The notes beneath the pieces were generated by a model. The model worked only from the letters and a program-made list of their open reading frames with translations, did no database searches and was not told the origin of the DNA. A stretch of DNA of 40,410 nucleotides from Candidatus Shapirobacteria bacterium GW2011_GWF2_37_20. Lineage in GTDB: Bacteria; Patescibacteriota; Microgenomatia; UBA12405. Where the stretch lies: NCBI GenBank assembly GCA_000989305.1, contig LBTB01000002.1:1-40410 (forward strand), given 5' to 3'. Each line of letters starts with the position of its first letter. Positions within the stretch are counted from its first letter, which is position 1. The position numbers were made by a program, and so were the translations under genes. Shown here in pieces: positions 29,911 to 38,362 of the stretch.

Positions 29911-30728
29911 TTTTTACCCATTATCACTACATTCCAACAGTACTTATGTAGTATTGGAAATATTTTTAATATTATCCTATCTATCCTTTCTAATATTAAA
30001 TATGGAAATCTTAATTTATCCGCCTCAACTATTACCTTCTTCCAATAGCGCTCCCTGTTAACATCAACCCTATCAATCAAATAATATTTGATAAATATCC
30101 ATAAGGTCAAAAACCAGGTATATCTGATCCTTACCGAGCGAAAATAACTCCTTATTGTTATTACTTCTGACAACTTTAGTGGATGTTCGTTTTTTGTTCT
30201 CACTTTAAATGCTTTTTTTCGATAAACGTTAATTAGGGGATTATGAATCAAGGGATCCCAGGCTACAAAAGAACCACCCTTTTTAAGCACCCTTTTTATT
30301 TCTTTGACACTACTTTCTATATCCACGTGATGCAAGACGTTTGCCGCATAAACCACATCAAAACTATTATCTGGAAAGGGGATACGATTACACGAAAACT
30401 TTAAAACTTTTGTTTCCACCCCGTTTAATTTCGACAGTTTTTTCACAAAATCAACCATTTTTTGCGATATGTCAGAGGCAACTACCCTAGCTCCCTTTTT
30501 TGCAAAATATACCGAAGCCTCACCAAAACCACATCCCACCTCAAGAATCCTTTTCCCTTTTAAGGGACCCAGATATTTCAATATATATTCATTTTCAGGG
30601 GCGGTAATCGCTGTAAACAGCTCTTCCACGTTTATCTTTTCCGCTTTCACCTCCTTTACCCAATTATCATAGAAGTTTTCTTCGCTTCCGTAATCCTTTA
30701 CTCTGTTAGATTCAAATTTGTAATTCAT
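29907..30728 (-). CDS. Class I SAM-dependent methyltransferase (UbiE/Methyltransf_11-like)
   Basis: GKRILEVGCGFGEASVYFAKKGARVVASDIS...NSFDVVYAANVLHHVDIESSVKEIKRVLKKGGSFVAWDP. Confidence 0.93.
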   Translation of the reverse strand: MNYKFESNRVKDYGSEENFYDNWVKEVKAEKINVEELFTAITAPENEYILKYLGPLKGKRILEVGCGFGEASVYFAKKGARVVASDISQKMVDFVKKLSKLNGVETKVLKFSCNRIPFPDNSFDVVYAANVLHHVDIESSVKEIKRVLKKGGSFVAWDPLIHNPLINVYRKKAFKVRTKNEHPLKLSEVITIRSYFRSVRIRYTWFLTLWIFIKYYLIDRVDVNRERYWKKVIVEADKLRFPYLILERIDRIILKIFPILHKYCWNVVIMGKK

Positions 30729-31897
30729 TTTGAGGTAATAATTTTATTATAGTATTTTGAGTTATTACCCTTAATTCTCTTTATCAAATCAAACAACTCT
30801 TTTTCTGAAAAGCTTTTAAGTCCAACCCTCTTTGATTTAAAATTTAAAAGCAGTCTTTCCCAAAAGGTACTTCCCGATCTTACTGATAATGAAATTTCAG
30901 GATAACTTCCATAGTTACAACCTTTGCATTTTTTCGTAATACAGTCGACATCTTGTCTAAATTTTCTTGAATTAAATATCTTGGGGAATTTATTGTCATA
31001 TAAATATACTTTTTCAGAGAAACGATAATCACAGCATGGAGCAAAAGAAGCATCAGGTAAAATCGCAAAATATAAATTCGGACTATCGCAAACTTCATTT
31101 TCTCTCCAGGTCACCCTACCCTGGTTAACATAATTCTCCATAGAATCCAAATAATCATTAGAGTCAAATAATAGATAGCCTTCTTTTTTCATCGCCTTTA
31201 GTCTTTTAATTAGTTGACTCACCTTTATTGCAGATTTCTTATCAAAACTAAAAGACTTATCCTGGCTTCTAAACTTTAAAACTTCGCCGCTTTTATTTAC
31301 ATGAGCCGGAACTAAGGATACCCACCATCCAATTTTTGTAGCAAACTCCAAAAGATATTCAATTTCGTCAATATTATACGGTGACAACACACAACCCAGG
31401 GCACAAATAGAATTATTCTTCGGAAAAATTTTTGACACCAAAGCAATTGACTTAATGGCATTTCTCCAAGACCCCTTAGCTCCGTTTATCTTGTCAGACA
31501 GTCCCTCGTCTAATGAATCCAAACTAATATTTATGTCTCTGGCTCCGTTTTTAACACATCTCTTCAACAAATCTTTCTTTGAAATTAAACCGGCACTTTG
31601 CATCCTGACATCCAAGCCCTTTGATTTAAACACTTTTACAATCTTATCTATATCTCCTCTCAACAGCGGTTCTCCTCCGGTCAGTAAAACTACGCCAGCT
31701 CCAATTTTTACCAAATTATCCGCAATTTTATTAATGTTTTTACTCTCAAAAGGAACTAAATCTGAATTTGATTCAACAATATTACACATCTTACAGTTTT
31801 GATGACAATATTTTGAAACATAAAATTGAACATAAAGCGGCGAGTTCTTCGTTAAAATTGCCTTTAACATCGATAATTTCGTCCTAAATGAGAACAT
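30725..31897 (-). CDS. Radical SAM protein with SPASM-like C-terminal Cys region
   Basis: YVSKYCHQNCKMCNI (CxxxCxxC), LTGGEPLLRGD, C-terminal CDSPNLYFAILPDASFAPCCDYRF...CITKKCKGCNYG. ATG at 31897 preferred over TTG at 31903. Confidence 0.9.
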   Translation of the reverse strand: MFSFRTKLSMLKAILTKNSPLYVQFYVSKYCHQNCKMCNIVESNSDLVPFESKNINKIADNLVKIGAGVVLLTGGEPLLRGDIDKIVKVFKSKGLDVRMQSAGLISKKDLLKRCVKNGARDINISLDSLDEGLSDKINGAKGSWRNAIKSIALVSKIFPKNNSICALGCVLSPYNIDEIEYLLEFATKIGWWVSLVPAHVNKSGEVLKFRSQDKSFSFDKKSAIKVSQLIKRLKAMKKEGYLLFDSNDYLDSMENYVNQGRVTWRENEVCDSPNLYFAILPDASFAPCCDYRFSEKVYLYDNKFPKIFNSRKFRQDVDCITKKCKGCNYGSYPEISLSVRSGSTFWERLLLNFKSKRVGLKSFSEKELFDLIKRIKGNNSKYYNKIITSK

Positions 31898-31910
31898 ATG
31901 CAATATTAAA

Positions 31911-31929
31911 GCTAAAAAGTCTTTTTAGC
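31911..31929 (-). terminator. Perfect 8-bp inverted repeat between galE and the radical SAM gene (weak terminator or operator)
   Basis: GCTAAAAA-GAC-TTTTTAGC on the minus strand, followed by TTTAATATT. Confidence 0.4.
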
Positions 31930-31937
31930 AATCAAGG

Positions 31938-32912
31938 TTACTTATCATCTTTCTTTTGATGCCACTTCCAAGCCGTAGCTACTATTTCTTCAATCTCCGT
32001 ATATTTTGGACTCCAACCCAGCTCCTTTCTAATTTTTTCAGAGGAGGCAATCAAAATTGGTGGATCTCCAGGCCTTCGTTCAACTTCCAAAACTGTGAAT
32101 TCCTTTTCTGTCACTTTTTTAACGGCATCAATTACTTCCCTGACTGAAAAACCCTTACCATTACCCAAATTATATTGCTTAGACTCGCCCCCATCCATCA
32201 AATGTTTCAAAGCCAGTAAATGAGCTGATGCTAAATCAACCACGTGGATATAATCCCTAACACAGGTACCATCTGGAGTAGGGTAGTCAGTTCCAAATAT
32301 TTTAATATTTTCTCTCTTGCCAATAGCCGCATCAAGAATTAATGGAATCAAATGTGACTCTTGAGCATGGTCTTCACCTATATCTGCCTCATCATTGGCT
32401 CCACAAGCGTTGAAATAACGTAAAGCCACATATCGAAGCCCGTAGGCCACATCATAATCCGCAAATACCCTTTCAATCATTAGCTTAGTCCAACCATAAG
32501 GATTAATTGGCCATTGGGGATGAACTTCATCAATTGGAGTGTATTTTGGTTCTCCAAAAGTTGCCGCAGTTGAGGAAAAGATAATCTTGTTTACTTCAAA
32601 TTCCTTCATCACTTTCAAAAGATTAAGAGTATTTACCAAATTATTAAAATAATATTTTTGTGGATCTTTGACTGATTCACCTACTTCAATGAAAGCCGCA
32701 AAATCAAAAACCGCCTCAATCTTATATTTCTTAAAAACACCCCGAATATCCTCTAAATTATTTAAATCCCCCTGAACAAATTCACCCCATTTTGTCGCCT
32801 CTTTGTGACCTGAAACCAAACTATCAAATACAACCGTTTGGAAACCGGCCTCGTTTAACTCTTTGTTTATTTCTGAGCCGATATATCCGGCACCTCCGAC
32901 TATTAATATCAT
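31938..32912 (-). CDS. galE: UDP-glucose 4-epimerase
   Basis: MILIVGGAGYIGSEINKELNEAGF; FDFAAFIEVGESVKDPQKYYFNN; NPYGWTKLMIE; RYFNACGA; GTCVRDYIHVVDLASAHL. Confidence 0.96.
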   Translation of the reverse strand: MILIVGGAGYIGSEINKELNEAGFQTVVFDSLVSGHKEATKWGEFVQGDLNNLEDIRGVFKKYKIEAVFDFAAFIEVGESVKDPQKYYFNNLVNTLNLLKVMKEFEVNKIIFSSTAATFGEPKYTPIDEVHPQWPINPYGWTKLMIERVFADYDVAYGLRYVALRYFNACGANDEADIGEDHAQESHLIPLILDAAIGKRENIKIFGTDYPTPDGTCVRDYIHVVDLASAHLLALKHLMDGGESKQYNLGNGKGFSVREVIDAVKKVTEKEFTVLEVERRPGDPPILIASSEKIRKELGWSPKYTEIEEIVATAWKWHQKKDDK

Positions 32913-32946
32913 GGTCTCAGTATAACAAAGAAAAACTATTTCTCAA
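32913..32946 (-). promoter_or_regulatory. galE promoter embedded in the metK 3' end
   Basis: Minus strand TTGAGA (32946-32941), 16-nt spacer, TATACT (32924-32919), GAGACC, ATG. Confidence 0.5.
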
Positions 32947-34033
32947 TTTGTTCCCAAGGATATTTTGCGTTTCCAAAATGACCATATTTGGCCGTTTGAG
33001 TAAAAATTGGTCTTTGTAAGTCAAATTTATTAATAATTCCCTGCACCGACAAATCCATCAAATTCCAAACGAAATTATTAATAGTTTTTAAGTCCTCAAC
33101 TTCGCTTCCAAAAGTATCAATTGACTTGCTTACTGGATCACGAACCCCAATTGCATACGCCAATTGCACCTCACAGCGTTTAGCCAACCCTTTGGCGACT
33201 ACATTTTTTGCTAAATACCTGGCTGCATATGCGCCACTTCTATCAACCTTTGTCGGATCCTTTCCGGAAAAACACCCACCACCAATTCTCCCCATTCCCC
33301 CATAAGTGTCAACCACAATTTTTCTTCCGGTAACTCCGGAATCAGTCGAAGGTCCTCCTCTTTCCCATCTTCCGGTACCATTAAAAATTACCTTATCTAT
33401 TCCTATCTCAAAACCACGTTCTGCTAACACCGGAACAACTACTCTGTTATAAAAATATTTTTTATAATCGATTTCCTTTTCATAATCCAAGGGTTTTGCC
33501 AAAACCACCTTATCCACCCCGACTACTTTCCCCTTTCTATAACTTACCGTGACTTGTGACTTCCCGTCAGGCCTAATCCAATCTTCCTTTATTTCTAACT
33601 CATCCATCTTTTTGCATAATTTATGAGCCAAAACTATCGGCAAAGGCATCAATTCACTCGTTTCGTCGGAGGCGTAACCAAACATCATTCCTTGATCTCC
33701 AGCACCCTCATTGTCCACCCCCAGTGCTATATCAGCCGACTGTTGATGAATATAAACTTCAACCGGGGAATAGTCGCCAAAATTTAAATATTTCTTATCA
33801 TAACCAATTTCATTTATCATCTTTCTTGCCACCCCTTCAAAATCAATCTTTTGCTTACACGTCACCTCACCCGCCATTACTATTTTATTAGTGGTCACCA
33901 AAGTTTCCACCGCCACTCGTGATTTTTTATCTAAGCGTATTGCTTCATCTAACACTGCATCGGAAATTTGGTCACAAATTTTATCAGGATGACCCGCCGA
34001 TACCGACTCGGAAGAAAATTGGGAATAGTTCAT
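32936..34033 (-). CDS. metK: S-adenosylmethionine synthetase
   Basis: SSESVSAGHPDKICDQISDAVLDE; GAGDQGMMFGYA; GGPSTDSGVTGRKIVVDTYGGMGRIGGGCFSGKDPTKVDRSGAYAARY. SD AAGGA 5 nt upstream of ATG. Confidence 0.98.
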   Translation of the reverse strand: MNYSQFSSESVSAGHPDKICDQISDAVLDEAIRLDKKSRVAVETLVTTNKIVMAGEVTCKQKIDFEGVARKMINEIGYDKKYLNFGDYSPVEVYIHQQSADIALGVDNEGAGDQGMMFGYASDETSELMPLPIVLAHKLCKKMDELEIKEDWIRPDGKSQVTVSYRKGKVVGVDKVVLAKPLDYEKEIDYKKYFYNRVVVPVLAERGFEIGIDKVIFNGTGRWERGGPSTDSGVTGRKIVVDTYGGMGRIGGGCFSGKDPTKVDRSGAYAARYLAKNVVAKGLAKRCEVQLAYAIGVRDPVSKSIDTFGSEVEDLKTINNFVWNLMDLSVQGIINKFDLQRPIFTQTAKYGHFGNAKYPWEQIEK

Positions 34034-34139
34034 ATTTTTCCTTTTTAATTAATAAGGCCTGTCTTTTAAATATTTCTATTTAAAAAGGCACCGTAAACTT
34101 TTTGAGTCTCGGTTGCCATCCCGAATTTATTATCAGGAC
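34034..34139 (-). promoter_or_regulatory. Structured metK 5' leader (candidate cis-regulatory RNA)
   Basis: Minus strand: GTCCTGA..TCGGGAT hairpin (34118-34139); GGC..CCGAGACT-CAAAA-AGTTTACGGTGCC hairpin followed by TTTTT (34087-34117); GCCTTTTTAAATA-GAAA-TATTTAAAAGACAGGC hairpin (34057-34089) sharing 34087-34089 with the previous stem. Confidence 0.5.
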
Positions 34140-34184
34140 TTCTTAACAGTAAAAAATATTAACATAAATAATAAAACAAATACA

Positions 34185-34553
34185 TTGCATATATGTAATA
34201 ATACTTACATAACACAAATTAAATATTACGTGGAACAAAATAATCAATCAAAATCTCCGCCGAAAATATATATCGATTCTTTAAATATAAAACAAAAAGC
34301 AAAAATATTTAGAATATTTACCAACATCGAAAACTACGGACTATCAACCATCCAACCACATATCAAAAAAGTTGTCGGTACACCGCTATGGGAAATTAGG
34401 ATTCTGGGACAGGACAACATCAGAATAATCTATGCTATACACCTAAAAAATATTGTTCTCGTCTTACATGCCTTCATTAAAAAAACTCAAAAAACGCCAT
34501 CCAAAGAAATTGAAATTGCTTTAAAAAAATTAAAACAAATACTTGACACTTGA
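34185..34553 (+). CDS. RelE/HigB-like toxin (start uncertain, somewhere in 34113-34230)
   Basis: IYIDSLNIKQKAKIFRIFTNIENYG...HIKKVVGTPLWEIRILGQDNIRIIYAIHLKNIVLVLHAFIKKTQKTPSKEIEIALKKL is a typical HigB/RelE-like (phage-derived Gp49-like) sequence. TTG 34113 start would lie inside the metK leader hairpin. Confidence 0.85.
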   Translation: MHICNNTYITQIKYYVEQNNQSKSPPKIYIDSLNIKQKAKIFRIFTNIENYGLSTIQPHIKKVVGTPLWEIRILGQDNIRIIYAIHLKNIVLVLHAFIKKTQKTPSKEIEIALKKLKQILDT

Positions 34554-34576
34554 TATCCTAAAAGATATCATATAAT
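34543..34576 (+). promoter_or_regulatory. Internal antitoxin promoter with operator-like palindrome
   Basis: TTGACA (34543-34548), 17-nt spacer, TATCAT (34566-34571). Perfect inverted repeat TGATATC-CTAAAA-GATATCA (34551-34570) fills the spacer and overlaps the -10. Confidence 0.65.
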
Positions 34577-34864
34577 ATGATTAATACAAAAAAACTACCA
34601 TCATTTAGGGAACATCTAAAAGAATCTCTTAAAAACCCTGAATTTAGAAAAGCCTGGAAAGAATCGGAACCAGAATATATTTTAGCGCGTCAAATTATCG
34701 AAAAAAGATTAAAGAAAAAAATGTCTCAGCGTGAGCTAGCCCGAAAAGCCAACACCACCCAAGCAGTCATCTGTCGAATTGAATCTATGAACGCCAATCC
34801 CTCAATTGAATTGCTCAAAAAAATCTCTCAGGGTCTTAATTCTCACCTAACTATAAAAATCTAA
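34577..34864 (+). CDS. XRE-family HTH antitoxin (HigA-like)
   Basis: FREHLKESLKNPEFRKAWKESEPEYILARQIIEKRLKKKMSQRELARKANTTQAVICRIESMNANPSIELLKKIS. Confidence 0.93.
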   Translation: MINTKKLPSFREHLKESLKNPEFRKAWKESEPEYILARQIIEKRLKKKMSQRELARKANTTQAVICRIESMNANPSIELLKKISQGLNSHLTIKI

Positions 34865-35784
34865 AACAACAATATCAATCCACCCAATAGGGCATTAAGT
34901 ATTCCCAGTATCCCTCCAAAGGCAGACACCAACAATAATTTCTCCGCCGGTATCCCCAGTTGCCCAAAAAACACTAAAAATAAATTCTCCCTAGCTCCAA
35001 AACCAGCCCAGGAAATTGGTAACACCAATATCAAAGAAATTATTGGCATAAATATAAACACTTCCAGCAATCTAATATTCGCTTTAAATGTTAATGAGGT
35101 AAACCAAGTCATCAGCAGCCATACCGGCTCTGCCACTATCGATATCAAAAAACAAATCAAAATCCGCTTCTTATTACTATTCTTCAACAAATCAACCAAA
35201 TTTAACAATTTTTTCAAAAACTTATATTTACTTAAAATTTTTTCAAAATCCAAACTGAACACTAAAACATAAAAAAGCACTAAGGCAAAATTTATTCCCA
35301 AAAAGATCCACCATAAAACATCAGGGAACTGATATTTTAATAATTTCCCAACAGTTAAAGCAATTAATGCTATTACTGCAAATGCACTGAAACCAATTAC
35401 TCTGTCAATTAATGCCGTCCCTGCCAGTTTTAACTTCGAAATCTCCGGATACTTTTTCATCAAAGCCGTCCACTTTAACAAATCTCCACCCACCATTGAA
35501 GGAAAAAACAGGGAATAAAAAGCCCCAGCATAAGTTGCCCGGGTAAAAGCCAAGACGTCCCTAAATTTAACTTTTTCCAGCACCAAGACGCTCCATCTCA
35601 AGCCCCCTATCATCATCGATACCGCCATATATGCCAATAAAGCCACTACCACCCACAAGGGTGCTTGCTGGACCTCATTGAACAACTTTCCCACATCTAC
35701 TTTTCTGAAAGCTACAAAAATCAACAAAGCCGAAAAAGATAATTGGAATAATTTCGAAGCAAAAATATTTTTTAACTTATTCAT
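34861..35784 (-). CDS. Lysylphosphatidylglycerol synthase TM-region/AglD-like (UPF0104) membrane protein
   Basis: GGLRWSVLV, FYSLFFPSMVGGDLLKW, LPISWAGFGARENLFLVFFGQLGIPAEKLL are characteristic motifs of this family. Confidence 0.88.
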   Translation of the reverse strand: MNKLKNIFASKLFQLSFSALLIFVAFRKVDVGKLFNEVQQAPLWVVVALLAYMAVSMMIGGLRWSVLVLEKVKFRDVLAFTRATYAGAFYSLFFPSMVGGDLLKWTALMKKYPEISKLKLAGTALIDRVIGFSAFAVIALIALTVGKLLKYQFPDVLWWIFLGINFALVLFYVLVFSLDFEKILSKYKFLKKLLNLVDLLKNSNKKRILICFLISIVAEPVWLLMTWFTSLTFKANIRLLEVFIFMPIISLILVLPISWAGFGARENLFLVFFGQLGIPAEKLLLVSAFGGILGILNALLGGLILLF

Positions 35785-35807
35785 CTCTTTGAAATATACT
35801 ATAACAA
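35785..35807. promoter_or_regulatory. 23-bp divergent intergenic region with overlapping opposite -10 boxes
   Basis: Forward TATACT (35795-35800) 7 nt before ATG 35808; reverse TATATT (35798-35793) 8 nt before ATG 35784. Confidence 0.55.
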
Positions 35808-37010
35808 ATGGCCAGATTATTACTAATCACCCACATTTACCCTCCGGCCGTCGATGGCGGTTCTAAAATCATAGCCCAAATAGGGGATTATCTGAAAAAT
35901 CACGGCCACCAGACTCTTGTTATTACTAGCAACTGCACTTCAAGCGACGACTTTTCCTTGTCTCGTCATAATCGATTAAATTATGGCCAAGACGCACCCA
36001 ACATTATCAGGCTTCCTGTTTTTACCCTTTTCCATCGTCCTTTAAAATTACTTGCCAAAATTTTCCCAAACCTTACCCTTTTTTCCAAAGGCCCTATTTT
36101 TAAATTTTTTCCCCTTCTTTCATCTCTAAAATCCATTCTCTCTTTTCGTCCCGACTACATTATTGCCGGCCCTCTTCCTACTACCATTATTATTTATGCC
36201 ATTTTTTTTCGCCGTCTCACTAAATTACTTTTAAACTACTCACCCAAATTGCTAACCATTCCCTGTTTTCACCCCCAGGACCCCGACTTCAAGGTTCCGC
36301 TTCTAATATCTGCTCTAAATCAATCCGACCACCTCTGGTGTTTAACCAATTACGAAAAAAAATATCTTCAAACTAAATTAAATATTACCTCGCCCAAATA
36401 TTATGTTCACGGATTGGGAGTCGAAGCCTCCTTCATTATTAAAAAAGAAAACATTAAATACCCCAAAAATCCCCGCCTGTTATTTATCGCCAATTTTTCC
36501 GCCCATAAAAGAACAGAATTGTTAATTCAAGCCTTCAATTTAATCCTAAATAAATATCCTCATACCTCATTGACCCTCCTTGGTCAAAAAACCTTATATT
36601 TTCCCCAAATTACTGCCTTCCTAAAAAAGATATCTCCCCAAAGCAGAAAAAAAATAAAATTTGTTTTTAGCCCTACCCGCAGTCTTATAAAAAAATCTAT
36701 CGACTCGGCCACCTGTTTAATTCTTCCTTCAATCCACGAAAGTTTTGGTTTAGTCTTTGTTGAAAGTTTAGCCAGAGCTAAAGCAGTTGTTGGTGCCAAT
36801 ACTCCCCAAACATCGGAAGTTATTAAAACCTTGGGAGGCGGACTAACTTTTGACAGTGACAATCTTGACAGTCTACACAAAACAATAAGAAAACTTTTAG
36901 ATTCTAAGTCTTTGTCTCAAAAATTAGCCACCAAAGGCTATCAAACAGTTAAAAAATATTATACCTGGGATAAAATAGGGGAGAGCTTATGCAAAAAATT
37001 GGATATCTAG
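35808..37010 (+). CDS. Glycosyltransferase family 4
   Basis: LLITHIYPPAVDGGSKIIAQIGDYL; LLFIANFSAHKRTELLIQAF; LPSIHESFGLVFVESLARAKAVVGANTPQTSEVI. Confidence 0.9.
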   Translation: MARLLLITHIYPPAVDGGSKIIAQIGDYLKNHGHQTLVITSNCTSSDDFSLSRHNRLNYGQDAPNIIRLPVFTLFHRPLKLLAKIFPNLTLFSKGPIFKFFPLLSSLKSILSFRPDYIIAGPLPTTIIIYAIFFRRLTKLLLNYSPKLLTIPCFHPQDPDFKVPLLISALNQSDHLWCLTNYEKKYLQTKLNITSPKYYVHGLGVEASFIIKKENIKYPKNPRLLFIANFSAHKRTELLIQAFNLILNKYPHTSLTLLGQKTLYFPQITAFLKKISPQSRKKIKFVFSPTRSLIKKSIDSATCLILPSIHESFGLVFVESLARAKAVVGANTPQTSEVIKTLGGGLTFDSDNLDSLHKTIRKLLDSKSLSQKLATKGYQTVKKYYTWDKIGESLCKKLDI

Positions 37011-37438
37011 TCATCATTCTGCTTATCGGAATCTTGGTATATATAAAATATCCCCGAAAAATTAATAAAACAATTAACCAAGAAATCGGCAATCAAAGCT
37101 TTTCTCTTGAGCTTGCCAATAATTCATATTTACAAGCCAAGGGACTTTCCGGCCGAGATCATCTTTGCCCTGAGTGTGGCATGTTATTTGTCTTCAGCCG
37201 GGAAACTACTCAAACTTTTTGGATGAAAAACACTCTAATACCTTTAGATATCATCTTTATAAATAGTAATAATCAAATTACTGATATTTACACTGCTTCA
37301 CCGCAGCCCGGTAAAAGCGATTTTCAACTGACACTCTATCAAAGCACCGCCCCCTCCATTTATGTCATTGAACTAAACGCCGGCTTAGCCCAAAAACTTA
37401 ATCTCAAACCAGGCGATAAGATTGATCTAAATCTATGA
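36989..37438 (+). CDS. DUF192 family protein with N-terminal TM segment
   Basis: LANNSYLQAKGLSGRDHLCPECGMLFVFSRETTQTFWMKNTLIPLDIIFINSNNQI...NAGLAQKLNLKPGDKI. Confidence 0.92.
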   Translation: MQKIGYLVIILLIGILVYIKYPRKINKTINQEIGNQSFSLELANNSYLQAKGLSGRDHLCPECGMLFVFSRETTQTFWMKNTLIPLDIIFINSNNQITDIYTASPQPGKSDFQLTLYQSTAPSIYVIELNAGLAQKLNLKPGDKIDLNL

Positions 37439-38361
37439 CCAAAATTTCCATTATTATCCCAAACTACAACGGTGCTTCCTGGCTTTCCGACTGTCTCAAG
37501 TCAATAGTTGCCTCAGCTCAAAACTGTCCCAAATTACTTATAGAAACAATATTAGTTGACAATAATTCCTCCGATAACAGCCGGGAAATATTTCATAAAA
37601 TTGGTCAAAAACACCCCCTCCTTCATCCTCACTTTTTAAAACTTGACCAAAACTTTGGCTTCGCCGCCGCAGTCAATCAAGGTATAGAGATTTCAAAACA
37701 TCCTCTTCTTTTTGTTTTAAACAATGACATTAGGCTTTCAAGTAATTGGTTTAACCATCTTGTTGATTCGATGAATAAATATCCCGATTTTTCGGTATAT
37801 TACGCCCTCGTCCTAAACAAAAAGGGTACCAAAATTGAATCAAGCGGTCTTAAGTATTTTATGTCGGGCAAATGTCTAAACCTTAACAACAACCAAAATA
37901 ATACTTATAAAAAAAGGCTTGCTGGTTTTGGGCCAATTTGGGGAGCTCCGGCCTCAGCTGTTATCTATAAAAAATCTGCCCTAAAACAAGTCGGACTCTT
38001 TGACCCCCGCTTTTTCGCTTATATAGAAGACGTGGATCTTGCCTATAGATTAGCCAAATCAAATCACAAAACCCTTTATATTCCCACTTCCTATTCCTAT
38101 CACCTAGGAGGTGCCACCTCATCAAAAATGGGAAACTTGCGCGCCAAAATGACCTACCGCAACTGGCATTATCTGATTCTTAAAAATTATTCCCCCAACG
38201 ATATCATTCAAAACCTCCCGGGTATTTTTCTTGAGAGACTAAGAAATCTTAAATATTTTTTTCAATCCACCCCAAAACTGTCTTTTCCCTTTGAATTTAT
38301 TCGGGTTCACTTTCAAATTTGCCGTTTTTTCTTTACTAATTTGTTAAAATCAACCTTATAA
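37435..38361 (+). CDS. Glycosyltransferase family 2
   Basis: ISIIIPNYNGASWLSDCLKSI, ILVDNNSSDNSREI, NFGFAAAVNQGIEIS, FVLNNDIRLSSNW, FFAYIEDVDLAYRLA. Confidence 0.94.
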   Translation: MTKISIIIPNYNGASWLSDCLKSIVASAQNCPKLLIETILVDNNSSDNSREIFHKIGQKHPLLHPHFLKLDQNFGFAAAVNQGIEISKHPLLFVLNNDIRLSSNWFNHLVDSMNKYPDFSVYYALVLNKKGTKIESSGLKYFMSGKCLNLNNNQNNTYKKRLAGFGPIWGAPASAVIYKKSALKQVGLFDPRFFAYIEDVDLAYRLAKSNHKTLYIPTSYSYHLGGATSSKMGNLRAKMTYRNWHYLILKNYSPNDIIQNLPGIFLERLRNLKYFFQSTPKLSFPFEFIRVHFQICRFFFTNLLKSTL

Positions 38362-38362
38362 G

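Noticed and set aside
30880-31098. Minus ORF 30880-31098 overlapping the radical SAM gene in another frame
   Set aside because: Same-strand alternative frame inside a well-supported gene, low-complexity sequence, no domain.
34034-34139. Calling the metK leader a canonical SAM-I riboswitch
   Set aside because: Only GGCAACC...GGTGCC resembles the core. The GAGGGA/TGGCCC P2 region, the kink-turn and the post-GGTGC A-rich strand are not visible, so it is reported only as a candidate regulatory RNA.
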